DNA of 64,000 nt from Sambucus nigra (taxonomy: Eukaryota > Streptophyta > Magnoliopsida > Dipsacales > Adoxaceae). The DNA lies in contig OX422213.1 in NCBI GenBank assembly GCA_949130495.1, positions 58,874,678 to 58,938,677 on the forward strand, read 5' to 3'. Made by a program: the position numbers and the translations under genes. The notes under the pieces are model-generated. The model ran no database searches. It saw only the letters and a program-made list of their open reading frames with translations, and was not told the DNA's origin. Positions 22,678 through 35,997 of this stretch are shown piece by piece. Within the stretch, counting starts at the first letter, position 1. Every line of letters begins with the position of its first letter.

Positions 22678-25231
22678 TGAAAGAGTAAGAAAACTGCATC
22701 TCTAATGTATTTTTATCATTGTTGCAATTCCTTTTTCATCAAAATTCCCATGAACCTACAAAAATATAACAAAACTAGTGTAGAGGTAAGTAAAGGTATC
22801 AATCCACATGAAGGCGTGAAACATAAAATAAGAGAAGACAAAAGTTTAAATTCTTTTGCATTTTATTATATTTTATTATTTTTTTATTTTATATTTTTTA
22901 AGGATTTTTCATGTGATTATTAATTAACTAACTATATACTAATTTTTAAAGTACTAACTAAGATGTAAAATCTAATAAAAAAATTGAGGTAAACAAATTG
23001 GGCTAAAATGTAAACTAACTAAATTGGACTCATGAGGGCTTCAAAATACATTCCATGAATGGGAGATTAGCCCTCAATAATCATCATCCAAAAATATAAG
23101 ATAAACAAATGAAAGCATGTGAAGATTAAAATCAAAGTAATAATAGAGGAATAGATCAAACCCATTTGTACTTGAATTGGATCAACTTTTTAATTATACA
23201 TGAAAATTTTCTCAATAACAATCTCTCACTAATGTATTTATTGAATCAAAAATAAAAATTACAAATAAAAAGGATAATGGGCAAATTCATAATCGACAAT
23301 TAATAATAAAAGATATTTGCTAAAAATGCAAATCCTAATATTATAAAATTGTACTTTAGAACTCATCCAAAGAAATAAATTCTAGATGATTACTTTATAT
23401 TGAGATAATTGCTAAAAACACAAAATCTCAACATAAAGGAATGGATTAGAATTTACCAGCCATAAGGGATGGATCCAACTACATCAATCTATTTTGAAAT
23501 AATTGCTAAAAATGCAAAAAATCATTATAGAGGGGTGGGGTGGAATTCATCCTAGAGATAAATTTCACTACACACCTCTATATAGATATATTTGCTATAA
23601 ATGCAAATACTCTCTATAGAGGAGTGTAGAGAAATTTATCGCACAAGAGTTTTAAAAACTAAATTTGAGATCCTTCTTTAATGGCACCAAGTCTTGCATT
23701 TATAGGTGGAAGAAGCTAGGGGTAGTTTTGTACAATGCACACATGTGTGCATGTGTGTTGAGTGAGGTAACAATCTCATTTGGGTGAGGGAATGCACATG
23801 TGAGAAGTGGGGGCATGTAATAGTATTTTTGGAAAAGGGACAAGTGGTTATAAGACATGTGGTTTTTGTTTGGCCTTGGCTTTGGAATTTATGCAGGTAA
23901 AAAATCGTGACTTGGGTCAAAAATGGGAAATGGGTAGGGATGGTTGAGGCTTGGCTTGAGGTTTCGAAAATAGTGACGGGTTCGAGTAGTTGGGTTGAGT
24001 TTGGTTCGCGATTTGATGGGTGGCTCCAGTTTCGCGGTTATCATCGTCTCGGGTTGCTTCGAGTTGAGGGTCGACGACAGATTTTTTTTTGGAGATAGGT
24101 ATTCGGTTTGAAGATCGGTAGGAGTTAGTGGACGGGTTGTGTGGGGTCATGGGTCGCACAGGGTTGATGGAGAAGGGGTTAGCAGCGGGTTAAGGGTCGG
24201 GTCTGTCTCGGTTTCTGGTCGACTGGTTCGGTTGGGTAAATGGAGGGTTAGATGAGAGGTTCGGGTTGGTGGGTTAAGGCTGATGGAAAGCAGGTGGGTA
24301 AGTTTTAAGGTTTGGTTATGGGGGTGAGAGGAGAGAGAGTGTTGGGTGGATGAGAGGTTGAAGATGGGTGGAGATGTTTTGTGTGTGAGGGTGTATGGGT
24401 TATGGTGTGGTTGAGTTAGTGTTTTGAGTGTGTTTAGGTGTATGGAATGGTGTGTGTAAGTGGGTTGTTTGAGTGTAAGTAAGGTGTAGGGAAGTGTGTG
24501 TATTTAATTTGTTACCCCATTAAAATGAAATAAAAATAAACCTAATAAAAACAAGTAAAATAAATATAAAGACAAAACTAAACTAAACAAAACAAATCTA
24601 GTAAACTACTAAAGACTAATCCTAAAAATAAAAAGAAATAAAAATAAACATTAAAAATCTAATAAAACTAAGAAAAACTAAAATCCTAAATAAAAAATAT
24701 AAAATATACAAAATAAGAACAAAAATAAAAATAAAAATCTATTTGAACTAAAAATATAATCCTAATATAATAAAACTAAAGAATGATAAAATCTAATAAA
24801 ACTAGAAAATAAATTCCTAAAAACTAATCCTAATAAAAAAATAAATTAAAATAAAGATAAAAATTAAATATCAAAATCGAAATAAAGAAATATGAAAATT
24901 GAAAATAAATCCTAAAAAATTCGAAATAAATCTAAAAATAAAACGGAATCAAAATAAAAATATAAAAAAATAAACGTACAAACACAACACACACGGGGTT
25001 CGGGTGACCGGTTGGGCTAAGTTTAGGCTTGGTCTGGGCTAGATTAGGACTAGGGTTACGGGATTAAGACACTTTTATAACGCATTTTCCCTTAATTATT
25101 ACTTTAAACTCCCCAAATGCTTATTGAGCTACAAAATAAACAAAGACTATCATAAGTCCGATTTTATCGAGAATTAGCAATTAAAAACTGTCTATTTAGG
25201 ATTTTATTTAAACACTTTTGGGTTCTTATCA
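22678..25231 (-). repeat. 3' LTR of element B
   Basis: The plus-strand order is a border TGAAAGAGTAAGAAAACTGC, AT-rich sequence, several TTTGCTAAAAATGCAAA hairpins at about 100-bp spacing (23307, 23410, 23503, 23589), a G-rich stretch (23880-24500), an A-rich stretch (24510-24980), and the conserved end with ACACACGGGGTTCGGGTGACCGG and TTATCA. The right LTR has the same order. Confidence 0.9.
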
Positions 25232-28200
25232 CACCACCCCCAAACAGAGCGTTGTTAGTCCTGGAACAATAAGATAGAGAGAAAGATAAAGATAAGAAAC
25301 CAAAAGTGTACCACTTTCGCGAGCACTTGCAATTGCACTTAGCATGTGCAATAAGCCTTTAAACCTATAGGTTGCCCTATAGGACGAGCTCTGTCTCCTG
25401 AGGATTTGCGGGGAATATACCCACAAAATTCTTAATTTAAAATGATTTATTGAAAGGCAGTCAATTTCTTATTAGACGTAGAATAATCGCACAATCCATC
25501 ATGAGAGAAATAATTTCAGAAATACAAGCTAGAATGTGTGAAAAGTTTAGCTATATGAATACTAAAGGCACATCCTTCCTAGAAGTCAACGTGTGTGGTG
25601 TGGATCAGTCAAAACGGGTTGAGTATCACAATAGTAATTCCTAGATTTCCTTTTCGGAATCAACGTTTCAACTTCAAAATCTCACTGGATATACCTCTCT
25701 CAAACGAACTCACGAGATTTGGGTAAGTGTATCGCTCTTGTCTCTCACACACACATAAGAAAGAACGTACATTTAGAAAGAAAAGTGATCTCATGAAATA
25801 ATTATAATCACTATAATGAGAATGTAGAGTTATTCACCACGTTGACTATCATTCGCTCGAACACCTAAGGGAAATAATGATGTTTATGGGTGAGGGGGAA
25901 ATGAAATGGGATATGTGGGATGAGGTGAAGTAGGAGAGAATGGGATGATGCTATGGTGAATGGATGGTAGATATTTGAGAAGAGTGTATCACTCATAGAT
26001 GAACAAATGTCTTTATTTATTGACTGCAACTTTATATTTTTCTTCTTTTCCAAATACTCATCAATGTATGAGATATATCTACTAAAAATAAAAATAACCC
26101 CAACAAAAATTTGTATTTAATTTTTCTCCATCTGAATCAAACTTTGGGAGAAATATTTGCTAAAAATGCATGCACTCTCTATGACGGATCTTCTCCTTGA
26201 TACTTTCTTTTTACTTTCTTTCTTTTTTTTTTCTTTTTTTTCTTTTCCAAATACTCATCAATATATGAGAATATTTTTCTAAATATAAAATAAACCCAAC
26301 ATAGATTTGTATTTAATTTTTCTCCACCTGAATCGACTTTGGGAGAGATATTCACTAAAAATGCAAACACTCTCTTTGACGGATCTTCTCCTTTTACTTT
26401 TAACACTCTTCTCTATGGGTGAAAAATGGAAGTGGATATGGAAATGGGCAGTATGGTATATAGTGATAATATGGAAAATGGAAGGTGTATGGATGTATGA
26501 TAAAATGGAATTTGGTTGGTGTATGGGTGAAAGTATGGTGATCGGGACAAACTTCAAGATACGTGTTTCTTACAACTCAAAAGTGATGTCCTTCTCAGTG
26601 ATCAAGCCAAAAATTTGTTAAAGAATAGTGAGATCATACAACGATTTAAGTGCGGACCCAAATGATCTTGAATCAACTTGTGACTCATAGATGGCGTAAA
26701 ACTCTATAAAAGATTGAAGGGCACGATTCTCACAAGCTAAAGTCTCCACTAGTGATCCTTAAGGTTCTCTTGAGAATTATAATACTCCTTAACTCTAAAT
26801 CGTAGTGACGGGATAAGTGCAGAAATTTTTGTTGAGTTTAGAAATTCATGGTGCAACATTCCTTATTACGTATCACATAGGCTATTTAGAAAAAAATATC
26901 ATCTAGCTTGATTCCTAGACTTAAAAAGATGGATGATAGAAGATTCACATCAATGAATGAGATGAAAGAAACTGCACGAAAATTTTAAAAATCTAGTTTT
27001 GAGATCAAAATTTTGCAAAAGAGGTATGATTTTAATAAAATTCCCTACCCCCAAACAAAAAGGAACATTTTCCTCGATGTTAAGTAAAATGATTTTTAAA
27101 ATTGAGAACAGAAGGTAGGAAAGAAATCACCAGAATCAACCGCTAATGAAGTGGACAGATATAGAAAAATGAACCTGAATAAAAAGTGAGAAAACAAAAT
27201 ATGTACAAGTCTATAAACCGTGAAATCATAGGGTGATGTGAAACAACACCCCCAAACAGGATGAGACTCATACAGAACAGCGGGCTGCCTTTCGGTAGCG
27301 CTAAGTTTAATGTCTTCAGCCAAACCGAAGGAATCTCACCCTAAAGATAAGATCTATGAAAGCTTGGGGCTACAAAAAAAATGGGTGATGAGAATCACCC
27401 CCAAACAACTCTTAAGCGTTAGTCTTGTTGGATCAAATTGACAAAGGTGAGGGTAAATAAACACCGATCACGAGCCTTATTATTTTTTTAAGAAAATATT
27501 TTTTGTGTTGTGGTTTTTGATTTTTTTTTGAAAAAGAAAGGAAACATTTTTGTGATTTTTAGATGACGAAAGGAAGAAAATGTTTTTCAATTTTTATTAA
27601 AAAAAAGGAAGAGGAAAATAAAGGAAGAGAAACATTTTTCATTTTTTTGGGTGTTTTTGTTTCTTTTTTTTTTTGAAAATTGTGAGAGAAAATAAAAAAA
27701 TATTTTTGGAGTTTTGGAATGAAAAATACTTTTGGATTTTAGATTTTTTTTTCTTTCTTTTGGATATTTCGAAAAAGAAAGAAAATATTTTTTGTGATTT
27801 TTGAAAAATAAAGGAAAAAAATATTTTTCGATTTTTTAGAAATTATAATAAAAAAAATATTTTTTTATTTTTTTTTTTGCAAGAAAAGAGTGGGAAAAAT
27901 AAGTGGACTCTTTGAATTGGACGAACTAACTAAAACCGACAACCGAAAAATTGAATTGGACACACACTCACAAGGCAAGGATAAATCCTAATGAGCACAT
28001 AGCCAATTTTTTTTATATTTAAAATTTTGTGAAAGGGTATTCAAATTTTAATAAAGTCCGCAGGCGATAAAAAATCACGGAATTATCTGAGTGATCGCTG
28101 TTGTAAAAATATTCTCCTATTGGGCTACCTAATTGATGGATTTTAAATTTAGTGATGACTAGGGTAGCACACAATTGGTAAGCGAGTGAGTCGGGTGATG

Positions 28201-28737
28201 AATCCCTTCTCATGAATGACTGGGTGTAGGTCTTAATTGATTAATTCATCACACACATTCGAACATAAATGCGCGAATAAAATCAAATAAGAGCACGTAA
28301 GCACACACAATAATTGACTCCGTAACAGGAGACACGCGAGCATTTAGAAATGTACCTCCCACGGTTTTTACACCATGGGGTGCTTAAAAATTTGAGTCGA
28401 CCGGGGGGAGATCATGCCTATCTCAGTCATCCCTGGGAGTCCTACCGACCCAAGGTAGAGAGCTTCTAAATCCTCTCCTTTGGACGCCCTCTCTCTACCA
28501 TGTCCATTTTCCCTATCATGCTTATCTTCTTTTTATTACAAATTTAAATGAAAAATAAATGGTGTCTCTAAGCACCGTAAAACAAGCCAAATAACAAAGT
28601 CCTAATACAAGCCTTCTAAAAAAATGGAAAATGGTACGAAAAAAAAGAAAGTGCGAAAAATAAATGAACTACAAGATGAAATCCACTCCAAGTGCTTCAC
28701 ACGCCCAAGAATGGCAACGACGGCATTTGATAGACTA
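25232..28737 (-). mobile_element. Element B interior, non-coding
   Basis: Starts at the polypurine tract (25232-25245) and ends at the primer site (28722-28737). Additional PPT-like CACCCCCAAAC blocks lie at about 27047, 27247 and 27397. The block at 26152-26400 repeats a 180-bp segment: GGATCTTCTCCTT, TTTTTCTCCA and CTAAAAATGCA landmarks occur twice. The low-complexity GAAAGAAAATATTTTT repeat fills 27490-27890. The longest frames show no recognisable domain. Confidence 0.8.
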
Positions 28738-30653
28738 AGAAAATTGCATCTCTAATGTATTTTGGTCCTTGTTGCAATTCCTTTTACATCAAAATTCCTT
28801 TAAACCTACAAAAATATAACAAAACTAGTGTAGAGGTAAGTATGGATATCAATCCACATCAAGGGGTGAAACACAAAATAAGAGAAGACAAAAGTGTAAA
28901 TTCATTTGCATTTTATTATATTTTTCTATTTTTTCTTTTTCTATTTTTTATGGATTTTTCAAGGGATTATTAATTAACTAACTATATACTAATTTTTAAA
29001 GTACTAACAAATATGTAAAAGCTAAGAAAAAATAGAGGTAAACAAATTGTGCTAAAAAGTAAACTAACTAATATGGACTCATGAGGGCTTCAAAATACAT
29101 CCCATTAATGGGAGATTAGCCTTCAATAATCATCATCCAAAAATATACGATCAACAAATGAAAGCATGTGATGATTAAAATAAAAGTAATAAGAGAGGAA
29201 TATATCAAACCCATTTGTACATGAATTGGAGCAACTCTTTAATTATACATCAAAATTCTCTCAATAACAATCCCTCATTAATGTATTTATTGAATCTAAA
29301 ATAAAAATTACAAAAACAATTATAATGGATGAATTCATAATGGACAAATAAATAATAAAAGAGATTTGCTAAAAATGCAAATCCTAACATTATAAAATTG
29401 TACACTAGAACTCATCCAAAGAAATAAATTCTAGATCATTACTTTATATTTAGATAATTTCTAAAAATGCAAAATCTCAACAAAAATGAATGGATTAGAA
29501 TTTACCTCCCATAAGGGATGAATTCAACTACATCAATCTTTTTTGAAATAATTGCTAAAAATGCAAAAAATCATTATAGAGGGGTGGGGTGGAATTCATC
29601 CTAGAGATAAATTTCACTACACCCCTCTATATTGATATATTTGCTAAAAATGCAAATACTTTTTATAGCGGAGTGTAGAGAAATTTATCACATAAGAGTT
29701 TTAAAAATTAAATTTGAGATCCTTCTTCAATGGCCACAAGTCTTGCTTTTATACATGGAAGAAGCTAGGCGTATTTTTGGACAATGTATACATGTGTACA
29801 ATGGTGTTGAGTGAGGTAACAATTTGGTTTGGGTGAGGGAATGCACATGTGAGAAGTGGCGGTATGTGATGGTATTTTTGGAAAAGGGACAAGTGGTTAG
29901 AAGACATGTGGTTTTTGTTTCGCCTTGGTTTTGGAATTTATACAGGTAAAAAATCGTGGCTTGGGTCAGAAATGGGAAATGGGTAAGGATATGGTTGAGG
30001 CTTGGCTTGAGGTTTTGAAAATAGTGATGGGTTCAGGTAGCTGGGTTGAGGTTTGTTCGCGATTTGATGGGTGGATCCGGGTTCATGGTTGTCATCATCT
30101 CGGGTTGCTCCGAGTTGAGGGTTGACGACATTTTTTTTATTCGAGATGGGAATCCGGTTTGGAGATCGATAGAAGTTAGTACTCGAGTTGTGTGGGGTCA
30201 TGGGTCGTAGAGGGTTGATGAAGAAGGGGTTAGCAGTGGGTTAAGGGTCAGGTCTGTCTCGATTTTTGGTCGGCTGGGATAAATGGAAGGTTATATGAGA
30301 CATTTTGGTTGGGGGGTTATGGCTGATGGAAAGTAGGTGGGTAAGTTTTAAGGTTTGGTTATGGGGGTGAGAGGAGAGAGAGTGTTGGGTGGATGAGAGG
30401 TTGAAGATGTGTGGAGAGGGTTTGTGTGTGTGAGGGTGTATGGGTTATAGTGTGGTTGAGTGAGTGTTTTGAGTGTGTTTAGGTGTATGGAATGGTGTGT
30501 GTGAGTGGGTTGTTTGGGTGTAAGTAAGGTGTAGGTAACTGTGTGTGTTTAATTTGTGACCCAATTAAATTAAAATAAAAATAAACCTAATAAAAACAAG
30601 TAAAATAAAAATAAAAACTAAACTAAACAAAAAAAATCTGGTAAACTACTAAA

Positions 30654-31626
30654 TGTGACACCCTACCTAATTAAATACCGGGCGATCACTCATTTATTAA
30701 ATTAAAATCAAGGTGAACAGTTGGTTCATTCTTAGCATCACTGTCGAAAAAAAATAACTTTTCCAATTTAAACACCGTAAATAATTAAGCTAAGTGTCAA
30801 AACCATTTTTAGACATTATTTTCCAAATTTTATTTTATAAACCAAGATTTAAATCTTTACATAATTCAATAATAAAGAATCGCACCACAATTATACTGGA
30901 ACAAACCATCAAATTTAAACATCCAACTAAATGAATCCAACATTTAATACTTAAATGAAAACATCCCGACAATAACAAATCCCAAAGAATAAAATACTGG
31001 AAACAAAAGAATAACAATGTCTGCTAAATATCTGAATAATGGAAACGGGCGACACATGCGCAACTGAATAAATATGCTAGGAGAGGAATCAAATAAATGA
31101 AGTCGTCTAAGCAAGAGGCCTACAACTCACACCTAAGCTGCAGCGCGTTCCTTCCAAAGGATCCTATGCAAGACGCCCCTCTGGCTGGGCACTTGTAATA
31201 TATACATATATATACAAGAGAGAAAAAGAAAATGGAAACGGGTCAGAGCCCGATAGTGTAAATGATTTAAAATGTGTTTAGCAAGTATTTTAAATGTTTA
31301 CAGGCCAATGCAACAACATATTAGTGCGGCACTCCCTTGAGAAATTCTCACCTCTCTTTTAATGTGCACGCCTATCGTACTAACCTTCCCAATGGTTTAA
31401 CTTATCTTAGGTTATTCCTAAGATTTAAAACTGAACAATTTAATTGTTTAAGAGGATAATTTCATTTGATCATAAAGTTCTCATTTAAACCTTATTTGCT
31501 AATAAAGTTTCACATTACCCTTTTCAAATCAAGTATTTCCAAATTGAAGTCATTATTCATTTCTTACTTTCCATAAACACAATAGGAAGTTCCAAATTTC
31601 AGAAGTTCATATATATTAACTACTCG

Positions 31627-31664
<38 letters not shown>

Positions 31665-33601
31665 TAATAGCACCCCACATAAAAATTATGGTGCGGGCAT
31701 ACTCTGCTATCCAATCCCCATATCAGTCGTACTAAGGGAAATACAAGTTCGGAATCACTCTCGAACTGTACTAACACAAACAAAACCAATATTGAGGCGA
31801 AGCATAGTTTCCAAGTCCAAGAGGTCAGTACATACCCTCACGTCAATATCCCCCATGAAGGCCCATTCGAGATAAGACTGTCCCAGCGCGGTAACCTCAG
31901 GGATAGCAAGTAGCGCGGGCATGATTTCCACACGTATATAATATATGTATACACATAGTCATATAAATATACTACTTTTTCTCCATATCAAATTTAGGTT
32001 CATCTCATAACCCATAATCACTACATTTATCCTTATTTTCACATTATTAGTTATCGCGTATAACGGTTCGTCTCTAACTTTAATTGAGGGATTAATCCAA
32101 CTTACTACATACCACTCATGAACTCTATCCTACCAAGTGTGGAATTTAGTAGGTAGTCATCTATTTTTTTTTCATCGTAACTATCTTACGCGTCTCTCCC
32201 TTTAATACAAAGTTCCATCGTCTCTTATATATAAACACCCCAAAAATGTAAATCTCGCCTTACATTAAAGGTCTCATAATCATTAATAAATCCTACTGGT
32301 CATCTTTATCTCCCAAAATATTTTAATAAGGATGTCTAAGGAGTATTCTTCATTTAGAATTAATTCAACTATTTAAAAAGAGGGAAATATAATTCTGCTA
32401 GAAGGGGTCGATCGATCGAGGGTTGGGGCTCGATCGATCGAACCTTCGATCGATCGAAGCTCTTGGCTCGATCGATCGATCAAGCAGGTATGTCGAATTC
32501 TGCAGGAAACCAGTTACGGGTTCTATCACACAACCTCATCCAAATCCATATTTTTCATTCCTAATCGCCCAAAAATTCGTACTACAATCAGTATACACCC
32601 ATATTATACATCTTCCACGTAAAGCATGCAATTTTCCATCAATAACCATAGATTAATAGGCCAAAACTCATATAAAACTCAAAAACCCTAAAATTTCTTA
32701 AACATGGTTCTAATCAGTCTTTTCCCAGAAATTTCTACTCCTAATTCATCATAAATTCGTGGTTAATCCTCTACATGTGAAGGGGTTTCCAGATTATTAT
32801 TCAAATCATTACTACATGCGATTTTCCTAACTCCGACATGGATTTTCTTCTACCAAACTCATCCTAATCACCCTAGACTAACATGAACGATGCATTAACG
32901 AAAATAAGCAAGATAAATACTTGCCTGGAAATTTCAGAATTCTGGTTTGCTGACGATTTTGGTGTGGTTGCGTTCCCCGTCGCGCAATCTACGCGTTAGT
33001 GGTGGTGGTGGTGCAATCGGATGACTTTTTGGCCTTGGATTGCTTGGAAATCTTTCTCCTTCCCTCTCCTATGGCCGTTCTAAGGTTTTGAGTCTGATAA
33101 CCCTAAATGACTCTTCTAAATGGATGATATAGCCTAATAACTTTCTTGGGTTTAATTACCCAAAAATGCAAAATGTCCAAAATGCCCTCCCGGGGTGTTA
33201 AATAGGCCTAAAAACACCCCGAGACCCAAACTAAACCCCTGAGTAGACTTTTCTGACTATCTCGACCCTTTCGGACACGTTGGCGCGCTCAAAACAACCA
33301 TACAGATAACTTAAAAATATTTCACTTTTATTAATCAATATTTATTCCCGACGCGACACAGGCGCGTCCCGACTTAAATTTCCAAAATTATCATTTTGTT
33401 CACTCGTGGCATTTCATTGAATCAATATTATATTACTTTACTCATTAGTAATATTCAACAACAAGTTTCCCATAATTACTAACTCACATCACGTTAATAA
33501 TTATAAAATAATTAATTTCCGAATTTGTATTAAATAATTAACTGACATTAAATTTAATAAATCCCCAAATTAATAAAGCATAAAAAATACGGGGTATTAC
33601 A
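30654..33601 (-). mobile_element. S2: solo LTR inserted in the right LTR of B
   Basis: 2948 bp, TGTGACACCC to GGGGTATTACA, with perfect target duplication ctaaa (30649-30653 and 33602-33606). The first 100 bases align with the array LTR at 51554 (ATACCGGGCGATCACTC and CTTAGCATCACTGTCGAAAA shared), so the families are related. No coding motif or primer site is present. Minus-strand landmarks: TATA-like GCTATATCATCC near 33124-33135, GA-rich leader near 33050, hairpin GCAAGTATTTATCTTGC near 32910-32926. A TA microsatellite lies at about 31628-31661. Confidence 0.92.
32408..32482. repeat. Cluster of TCGATCGATCGA palindromes in S2
   Basis: Perfect TCGATCGATCGA at 32408, 32430, 32446 and 32468, separated by 4-11 bp of unrelated sequence. 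It occupies the same relative place in the LTR as the GAATCGATTC cluster of S1, downstream of the GA-rich leader and the GCAAG-CTTGC hairpin on the minus strand. Confidence 0.95.
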
Positions 33602-34232
33602 CTAAAGACTAATCCTAAAAATAAATAGAAATAAAAATAAACATTAAAAATCTAATAAAACTAAAAAAAACTAAAATCCTGAATAAAAAAATATAAAAGA
33701 CACAAAATAAGAATACGAATAAAAATAAAAATCTATTAGAACTAAAAAGATAACCGTAATATAAAAAAACTAAAGAAAGATAAAATCAAATAAAACTAGA
33801 AAATAAATTCCAAAAAACTAATCCTAATAAAAAAATAAAATAAAGTAAAATAAAGATAAAAATTAAAAAATCAAAATCGAAATAAAGAAATATGAAAATA
33901 GAAAATAAATCCTAGAAAATCCTAAATAAATCTGAAAATAAAAACGAATCAAAATAAAAATCTAAAAAAATAAACGTACAAACACAACACACACACGGGG
34001 TTCGGGTGACAGTTTGGGCTAAGTTTAGGCTCGATCTGGGCAATATTAGGACTTGGGTTAATGGGTTAAGCCACTTTTGTCGTGCATTTTCCCTGAATTA
34101 TCACTTTAAACTCTGCAAACGCTTATTGAGCTACAAAACAGACAATAACTATCATAAGTACAATTTTATCAAGAATTAGCAGTTAAAACTGTCTATTTGT
34201 GGTTTTATTTAAACACTTTTGGGTGCTTATCA

Positions 34233-35293
34233 CTGTGTTCACCCAACAGAGGTTAAAGATCCAATAGAAGAAGTTCACGGAGGATCTTATGGAGTTCATG
34301 TGGAAGGAATATCATTACTACATCGAATGAATACTCAATGGTATTTCTGTCCGACTATGAGGGCAGATTGTACAACCTTTGGAATGAAGTATTAGAAATG
34401 CCAGAAGTTCTCCAATATTCGCAAAACTCCACATGCAACTTTGACCCCCATTACATCACCTTAGTAATTTTCTATTTGGGGGATAGACTTGGTCGGGCCA
34501 TTGTCTACCACCTGAGGAAGATTTAAGTACTTGGTCATAGCTATTAATTATTTCACAAAATGGGTTGAAGGAGAACCATTAGTGGAGATGCCCTATGAGA
34601 AGGTGCACCAGTTCATCTGGAAAAAACATCATTTGTAGATATGGTTTTCCGTATGCCTTCATTACTGACCATGGTACCCAGTGCGACAATGAGGAGTTCG
34701 CAACATACTATGCCCAATCTAAGATCCAAAAGTTACATCCTTCTCTAAGTCATCCTCAAAGCAATGGACAAACATGACCTTGCTCAATGGGTTGGAGAAG
34801 AGACTTGATTATGCTAAAGGGGATTGAATAAATGAATTAAACTTAGTTTTGTAGGCATACCGAACAACTCCAACAGCTACTATTAGAGAAACACCATACA
34901 TGCTGGCATTTGGGACGAAAGCAGTCATACCAGTTGAATTAGGTTTGCCAAATCCTAGAGTATTGAACTTTGATTCTCCTATTAGTGCTTTGATGCGAAG
35001 GCTAGACCTGGACATGCTGGAAGAGGTTCTCGAAGATGTAGCCTTGAGGAATACGGCCTATCAACAGCAAACAACACGATTTTTAACAAGAGGGTGAAGC
35101 TAACAAACTTAAAAAGGGGGATTATGTACTTAAAAGGTGATTTAGATGACCAACAAGATTGAAGCCAATTGGTATGAGCCTTATTGTGTCTCAGTACTTG
35201 TTTGGCCACGAACTTATCGAATTGAAACTTTGGAGGGGGGAAGAATTAAAAAATCCTTGGAATGTCGAGCATCTTAGGAAGTACTACCAGTAA
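34233..35293 (+). pseudogene. T2 integrase
   Basis: Continues from 22677: HPTEVKDPIEEVHGG, PTMRADC, CQKFSNIRKTP, IDLVGPLSTT (first catalytic D), YFTKWVEGEPL, YGFPYAFITDHGTQCDNEEF (second D), HPSLSHPQSNGQT and PNPRVLNFDSP, ending EHLRKYYQ with TAA at 35291-35293. It parallels T1 at every step but has its own stops and frameshifts, for example CQKFSN is preceded by a stop where the second zinc Cys should be. An in-frame TGA follows SNGQT. Confidence 0.88.
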
Positions 35294-35639
35294 TGTAGTA
35301 AGCATTCTCTTTTGTAATCATTTTTCTTTAATATCAATAAAAAGTTGGTTTTTTCCATTTTTTTTAGGGAATATTGGTGATATGCATCCCCAAATACTTG
35401 GCCGGAAGGAATTCAGTAATTGGTTGGACTTGATCAGAAAAGGCGATACTTGATCAGCAAAACACAAATCCAAGTCAAAACAGGATTTTAAGTCCACAAT
35501 ACTTGGTCAAGAAACATTAGGGATTAAACTCTGTGTAAAAATCAATAATTTTTATCCAAACTGAGCAAAATGGAAGAAAAACATTATGAAGATTCCTAAA
35601 TAGGAATGTAGACGCATATTCCACATACGCTTGGTCACC

Positions 35640-35880
35640 ATTGGTAACTAATGCTAAACCTAAAAATTTAGGTGCATTAGTACAACTTATGGCAATGCCA
35701 TGGGTAACTAGTACTAAACTTAGATTTAAATCTAAGTACGCTAGTGGAACCTATGGCCACATCAATGGTAACTAGTATTAAACTTAGAAATCTAAGTATA
35801 TCACTGGAACCTATGATAATCTCACTGGTAACTGATATTAAATTTATGCAAATGCCTAAGTGTATCAATAGAACTAATGA
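35640..35880. repeat. T2 hairpin minisatellite
   Basis: Four imperfect units of about 60 bp, each with GGTAACTARTAYTAAAC, a palindromic centre and a block like CTAGTGGAACCTATGG. Centres differ: CCTAAAAATTTAGG (35656-35669), ACTTAGATTTAAATCTAAGT (35717-35736), ACTTAGAAATCTAAGT (about 35781-35796), and a decayed form near 35840-35862. Each centre is self-complementary but of different length and sequence. It lies between pol and the antisense ORF, as in T1. Confidence 0.8.
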
Positions 35881-35997
35881 AACACAAAAGTCATTCAAGC
35901 ATCCAGAAATTAAAAAGATGAGTTAATCAAATGCCGTTCATCTATATAAATGATGATTACATGCAAATATTATTTACAAAAGCAATACAAGAATAAA

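Larger units (their letters stand above)
22678..34232 (-). mobile_element. Element B: complete non-autonomous element, same family as A
   Basis: Left LTR 22678-25231 (2554 bp) and right LTR 28738-34232 (about 2542 bp without the nested S2 and its target duplication). Ends are TGAAAGAG or TGATAGAC and GCTTATCA. The target duplication is ttgtg (22673-22677) against ctgtg (34233-34237), one mismatch, and removing the element restores the T2 frame TLQRCV-HPTEV. The primer site beside the right LTR and the polypurine tract beside the left give minus-strand sense. The interior (3.5 kb) has no gag or pol. The PPT (GTTTGGGGGTGGTG) next to TGATAAG is typical of Tat/Athila-type plant elements. Confidence 0.9.
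28738..34232 (-). repeat. 5' LTR of element B, split by solo LTR S2
   Basis: 28738-30653 and 33602-34232 together match the left LTR 22678-25231 closely and in order. TAAACTACTAAAGACTAATC in the left LTR is split here by S2, which gives the exact insertion point. The hairpin series ATTTGCTAAAAATGCAAAT is present again near 29367-29660. Confidence 0.9.

Noticed and set aside
23678..24159. Overlapping frames in LTR B that look like a conserved pair with 29925-30201
   Set aside because: Both are LTR copies of the same element; the frames are antisense or G-rich low complexity and follow LTR identity, not protein conservation.
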